Shown: piece after piece, positions 56,401 through 63,800 of the stretch
Numbering within the stretch: position 1 is the first letter of the stretch
How the letters are laid out: every line of letters starts with the position of its first letter
Assembly (NCBI GenBank): GCA_944470555.2
Contig: OX104132.1
Span: 17,493,755 to 17,557,754 of the forward strand
Direction: 5' to 3'
DNA length: 64,000 nt
DNA from: Heterobilharzia americana
Lineage: Eukaryota > Platyhelminthes > Trematoda > Strigeidida > Schistosomatidae
Notes under the pieces: generated by a model
The model's input: only the letters and a program-made list of their open reading frames with translations
Databases searched by the model: none
Told to the model about the DNA's origin: nothing
Program-made: the position numbers and the translations under genes

Positions 56401-59351
56401 GATTATTATTGTCTTATCCCTGGATGACTGATGATTATATTTACTTTATTGAATTGCTATTCATTATACATATATTCATGTCTAGACGTGAACCTTGTCA
56501 AAATATGATATGATAATTGTTTGACCTTCAGAACCTTAATGATATGATCTTGCTCTCTTATTGGTCAAGACTTTTTAAAAGTCCTTCTGATTCGTTAGAA
56601 TATTTTCATTTGTGACAAAATTCACACTATACAAAATAAATTATACTTTTATAGTGTTGAAATATGCTTATGGGAAAAACATTAGGGCTCTACAACATAC
56701 AACCCAATCAGTATCATATAGGAAGAGATAGAGACAGACAAAGATAAGGATGTACAGCTGTTTATCAGTCGAAGTTCCAATAAGCATACTTAACCACCTT
56801 ACGCATATTTGTACTGTAGGCAATTAACCACACCTATTGTGTGTGAAACCTAGTGATACTACCTGGCTCCCCAAACCTCGGTAAATCGAGCGGAGTGCGA
56901 ACCCATAACTGTGACTAGTTGTTAGTCATCTCTTTAAACCGCTGGCCCACATATCCACATCAGGTTGAACTGATGACGCTTCAAGTAGATAAATATAAAA
57001 GAAAGTGGAAATCAAGGAGCGAAACAATTGAGTGATATCACTAGCAGTATACGAAAACTCAAGAAAGGGAAACAAGGAAAGCCAAAACTAGAGATCCACA
57101 TTTATCATCATCTCATCATAACTGGTTTCCACAATCACCTTTCAGACAATATACCCTTAGTTCAAACTCCGATCCATTTATTTCAACTTGTGAAACCTAG
57201 TAATTTCAGAAAACATGATGTCCACTTAGAAACCTTGTGCACATTCATGCAGTGGTCAGTGAGCAACACCTATTGTGTGAAACCTAGTGATACTACCTGA
57301 CTGACAAAATCTGGGTAGGTGAAACGGGATGCACACCTGCGACTCACTGGCTGAAAATAAACTTCCTAGGCCGGTATGTTACAACCTCTCGTACATAAAG
57401 TTGTACCACTTGACTGCTAAGTGTATATCATCAGGATAATAAGCTGTTCAGTAGTTAACCAAATTTATCATATATGTCCACTGAGCTTAATTTTTCCCTG
57501 TTCTGTTTCAGTAAAGTTTGAAGTTCTCTTCAGCTTACTTTTCGTAAACAGACAAGAGTTTTCTAATATTAGGTATAGACTGTGAGTCACACTAAACTCT
57601 GGTTGTATGAATTAATGGATAATAACCTCCGCCTTCAGCTGACACTATAATGAAGACTTCACTTGAGGCAGTTAGCGCAACTAAAGAATACTAATTATTT
57701 GCGTGATAAAACTGGGAGCTGTGGCTCATTGGTCGGCTTTCAACCAGTGAGTCACGGGTTCGAACCCCACCCCACCTACTGAGGTGGAATAGTATCATTA
57801 TCCACCACACAATAAATTTGGTTCATTGCCTACTGCCCAAATGTGCACAAAGTTGCCGAGTACGTTTTAAGATCGAGCAGTGTAGCCGTTCGTATGCGCT
57901 TGAAGTATTATTTTAGAGGATAAGATTACACTCTTACATCTAGTTGTAGTTTATCGTTTGCTTATTATTCTTCATACACAAAATAAATAGTTAAGAACTA
58001 CCTACACTGATCTTCAGATTTCTTTATCCAAATCAAAGTTATCTAAACACCGAACAACCATTTTGTCAGAAATGTCAACGTCGAACGTGTCATTTGTTAA
58101 TCGTGGATAATGGCTACGAGTGGAATCCATGACGTGCGTTTCATTCTATTACGGACTCGTCAGCTGGGTGTACGTGCCTCCCAGTGAGTGGTGTTGCCCC
58201 CACTGGGTTCGAACTCGGGACTGGTCATTTACCCTCTAGACCATCAATCCGCGATAGCCACTTCTTATTCTGCCGGTATCGTGGCTCACTGCTCTAATGG
58301 TCCCGAGTTCGAGCCCCACTGGGAACAAAATCGCTCACTGGAAGGCAAGTACACCCGGCTGACGAGTCCCGAAGAGGACGAAATGCGCATCCTGGATTCC
58401 ACTGCTAGCTACTATCCATCATTAATATATAGTTCAGACAGGCAGTATCGAGGCATCGGTATAGGAGCCCATATGCCAATAGAGACCGGTCACTTTGGTC
58501 CACTCAACGACGGGATAATACAAACAACAACAATATTAGAGCATGTAATTTGTTAATGGTTAGCAAATTGACCTCCCATTCTTCGTATTACACTCAATCG
58601 ACTATGTCACATGAAGGTCAGGTTAGAATTATTTTACCTTGATCATATTTTTCTCAGTAACGTTCCATTTCTTAAATCTGAGTCACAGTGGGATTCCATA
58701 GCGTCAAGGTCATGAAGCTAGGTCGAGTATATAATCTAGTAGGCAACCAGCTAGACAGCACAACAGTTATTTCTGACTACACATACAGGTTTCAGTCACA
58801 CCATACCTTTACAGCAAGCAAATTGAATTGACAAAAGCTTCCTATTTATGGATAGTTAAAAAACACGGTAAAACCCAAAATCTGTAAGGTAAATTTTGCA
58901 GCATTAGCAATTAGTCTTCTTTGTGAACTGAACATCCTCACCACGTGTCGAATAAAGCAGCTAGAAATCAACAGAACTGTGACTCAACAGATCGCCGTTA
59001 AGATAATGACTAGTTTTTAAATTGTGTGATTTTGTCTCCTCAGTGTTATCTCATGGTTCATGTCTTCTTCTGAACACCATTTCCTTTTTCTTCCTTAACT
59101 TGTATTCCATTCAACGGAGCGCTTTGAAGTATCTGGTGATGGGGTGTTCGAAGCGCGCATTACAAATCTTGTTACTTGCTCATAACTTTGTCAAATATAC
59201 CTAAATCCTTTATATTCCTTCAGCTGTACAGAGATAATGGTTCTTTTGCTCCTGTTTTACGTTACTGTCCTATTCTGAATCAACTGCTTGTAGACCAGCT
59301 ATGTCACCTGACTTCAATAATTATATCTCATTCTCATTGATGATAGCGGCT

Positions 59352-59387
<36 letters not shown>

Positions 59388-60747
59388 GAGGCACCCACTA
59401 GACATGACACACACAATAATATAACATTATAAAGATTTTAAGGAGAAGGGTTAGGAAATAACGACCTGAGAAGGAATCACATGGATCTTGTCACGAAACA
59501 CTTATGTTGTTTGGGGGGTTTTCTCCTCCAAATATTTTGCTATCCATCAATACTTCTTGATTGATATGACAAGGATCATACAATTCAGTAATTTCACATG
59601 CGTGTTTACTTCTATTGAAGTGCCCAATCCAGTCACACATAGTGTAGTTTCTGTGTTATGAACCGGTACAAAGAGAGTAATCAATTTGTAGATAGTGAGG
59701 TCAACTACGTCGATGGTTACAGCATAATAGAAACACTGAAAATAAGTTTATCCTATATAATGCACCTACTTGATACCCATTGCCTACTAAGATTACACGT
59801 AAACTAATAGCACTAACAAAAATCATCAGTATGACTAACTCATCAGTTAGTGTAGTGGGTGCTACTGATAAGAATGGATATAAGTAGTATATGTTGAGAG
59901 ATCGGTAGCAGTCGTTGGCAATTACGAGTGATGGGTGAATATTCTGCCCAGAGAAATGTAAGAGACAATGTGGGCATATGAAGAGCAAATCAAAATAGAA
60001 GAAGGAGAGGCAGTGAAACACATTGTGCAAATGACGATTTTAATGGGAGGTGTACAATATTTCATCAACACTGTACAAAATGTTATGATATACATTGTGT
60101 ACTGTGTCTCAGTGTTTGTCAGTCGTTTCTCATACTAGTACATTCTATCATACATTCGTACTTTATATAGGGGAAATAGGGTTTAAAAGAATTAAGCTGT
60201 TTTGTTGAAAATTTGTAAAGTTAATTAAAAAAAAATTCTTCAATGTTACTCTTGATTTTTTTCTCCCATTCATTTAGATAATGGTATTTCATCAAAAAAT
60301 CAATTTGATGGCAGTGTAAACAGTATGAGCCCACCTGATTCCCGTTGTTCAATCAATGCACAATATGGTAGTTTACCTAGTGAAAAATCAGTTTCATCAT
60401 CATCATCATGTTCTTCATCATTTAATAAAGTATCAGCTGAAAATTTAAATATATTAAGACGTAGTAATTCACAACCGAGTTTAAGTCCATTCACTGAACC
60501 TTTATCTTCTGCATGTATTTCTTCACCAATATTACAATCAAAAAGTATTAAATTGAACGCAAGTTTAGTAGCTATGGATGTGGATAATATATCTGAGCAT
60601 CATCCTTCATTATCATATCTTCAATCGAATGATATTCCTATGGAAAGTAATACTACATTTAATGAATTGAATACTAGTCAACGGTGAGCTATTCACATTG
60701 ACATTTCTGCTTTTATCCTTGATTTATTACTATGTAGTGATGTTTGT

Positions 60748-60806
<59 letters not shown>

Positions 60807-63800
60807 GGTAACTGTTTCAAGACATCTGTTGTCACGTCATATAAACGCATTCAAAATCGGGGAGTGCCCAGATCATCGGTTGAAGATTGCAAGTATATTA
60901 CAAATTGAGTGAAATATGAAAGTAGCTAACATATAATGTTCCTCACCATAAGATCGAATACCGTTAAGTTTGATTACACATATAGCGTCAATGGTGCATT
61001 GTTTGAAGACTCCAAACCAAAACGAAGTAGTTATATATCGTTTTCTAGTTGTTTTTTTTTATCCTTATCAAGCAGGTTCGCATAAACTACTCTTTCGAAT
61101 ATGTGTTGTTGGTAGGCATTAATGCAGGTATTGTCTCCATATGACTGCATTCACTTGCCAGATTACCAACTTTTTCGTCTATTTATTTCATTACTAACCA
61201 ATATTATGAAGTCCTAGACTGTTTCTCACACTTTATTCAGTGTTTCACTGCAGAAAAAGCACGAATTCTATCAGATGAATGCCTTTGAAATCAGTTTAAG
61301 TTGTTTTGGCAGTTGGAAGAAACATTAGTAGTACTTCTGACAGTACACAAAATGTTCAAGAAAATTTTCAACTCCTGAAAATCTAGATAGCAGCATTTAA
61401 TGTTTTACTATTTTTTACATTCCTGAGCATTTCGAAGCCAGAATCGGAAAAACAAAACAGGCCTTCATCAATCTGAAATCAGTATGGCGATCTACTGTAC
61501 TCTACTCCCTTGCACTCAGCATAAAGCATGAACAACATCCGGATTTTCAACACTAATACCAGTCAAGTCAGTGCTTCTATATGATGGCTCAGAGACTTAG
61601 CCCGTTACGAAAAGTATTTCCAACAAACTACCGCCTACTCTCGATACTGAAGATCAGATGAGAAGGCCAAAAAGAATAAGTAACAAAGAACTCTGGCTGG
61701 CTGGCAATGAACCAGCCCTATAAATATGCAGAAGAAAGTGGAGATGGATTGGTCATACACTGAGAAGACCATTTGGGGTCATCACGTGCCAGGCCAGGTC
61801 CTCGGGTGAAACTCGCATGGGAAACGACGAGTTGGGCGTCCAAGGCGAGGTTGACATGGAGGAGATGATGTGAGGAAGAAGTGAAGTGGCAACGTGCTAC
61901 AGAAGCCCTATGTCCTACTAGAAATCCAAGGAACAAATAATAATACATTCCTGTTATTAGTTATCGTAGGATTCACTCATCTGTAAACAATTTGTCCTGA
62001 TCATGTAGACATCTGTTGTCAGTTTTCCATGAAGCTTACTTTGTGGTGACTGAACTCATTCAGTTCCTGTAAGAGTGAGGTTCAAATAGTTTTTACGTTT
62101 AACTCATAGTGTAAGTGAATTGTATGTTCATGTGAGATTGAAAGTTGGGAACTGTATAAGTGTATAATTTCATGTTTGGTTGTTGGATATTTCACAGTTA
62201 GTAGTAATGATGTTATCCATAAACATGCAGAGATTGTAAATCTCCATGAAATTATCTTACTGTGATACTATCTACAAACAATCATTAAGCCTTAAGGTAA
62301 TATAACTTCTAACTAATCGCTTCTATAAACCTAGAAATACTTTCAAAGTATTATTTATGATGGACTGACTTCAGTTGGAGAACCATTGAGAAATCTGGGA
62401 GCATAAGCCAGCTGTTTCGTCCTAGTAGTGTACTTCTTAGCAATGAATGCCCACGACCCTGCCAGGAATCGAACTCACGACATTCAGATCTCATGGTAAG
62501 CACGCTATTACTGAGCCACTGGGTTTAGATCCAATGGTCCATATTTCCTGACTTCTATCAATTCGCGATATACCACAGTCGTTATGCGATGCCATTGATG
62601 CGTATTCGTCCTCATATCCCACTTGGTTCCTTCCCAAAGATCACGGCTTCTCACTTCTAATTAAGGGAGTCTATCTTAAACAATGAATCAATGACAACTT
62701 GAACTCGAATCCCGGCGGGGTCATGGTTGCGCACTATTGAAATCCTGTGTTTTCAATAGTTCAACTAGTATTAGTCTATATAATGAAATATCACCTTAAA
62801 ACCAACAAAATCTCCACAAACCTACAAGCTAAAAATTATAGTCTTGGTTCAATGGGATTTATTTTCACTTAGTTCCTGAACACTACACCGTTAACTACCC
62901 GGTGATTATTTAGCATAATTATACTAAACTGATGTATATATTCTCTGTTACGTAACTGAATCGATATCTTCATTTGTGTGTCATTTTTACCTCTTCTTCT
63001 GAACTGCTTTATCTCTCATTTTCTTCCCTATATATATTAGGTTATGTCAATTTGAGGAATTTTGTAAACCTGATTCCAGAGTATCAGCTAAGTTATCATC
63101 ACCTATATGGCAGATAATTCAATTGAATATAGATACACGTTTAACTGTTGAAGAGTTCAAAGAAAAAGCTGGTGAATACTTGAATTTGGATGCCGAATTC
63201 CTAAATGTAAGTCCATAAATTAATCATGTATTATTAATGTGTTTATTCCACTAGTTGGTGGTCGTATTATCTAGCTTATTTAATTGAAAGTAATACGATG
63301 TGTGAATAAGTGAAATTGTAGACCAACTAATAGAGTTGCTTTTATGTAGACATCTGCATTGTTGACACTTTAATTGTCCTATTGTTTTTCACTATCCCTA
63401 TATCATCAATGATAATTCTTGTGTTTACCTCTTATAAATGATAAGGGCATGCAACCCATTAACATAGCATATATATGCCTGAAAGGCTATAAGACAATCT
63501 TATTATATGAAGAATTACGAGACCAACTAATTGTTTAGCTAAAATGAGGTTCGAACTCTAGACACATTACGCTTTTTTCTAAATCTGTAATAAATAACTA
63601 TACTAAATACTAAAATTTACTCAGAACTTGATGTTATTTCAATGAAAAAAATCTTCAAACTTATTATTCTCCATACTTTGTTAGAAAGGTGTCATTTCTT
63701 CGCAAAGAACATAGTGAACTTTTAGTGTGACCCATTGGTTGCAGCTACGACCTTTTTGTGTAGTTAGTTGCCTTTCAAGTTTGTAAGTCATAGATTTGAA

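Noticed and set aside
57705..57780. Functional tRNA gene
   Set aside because: Good A and B boxes but no paired acceptor stem; repeated as SINE family 3.
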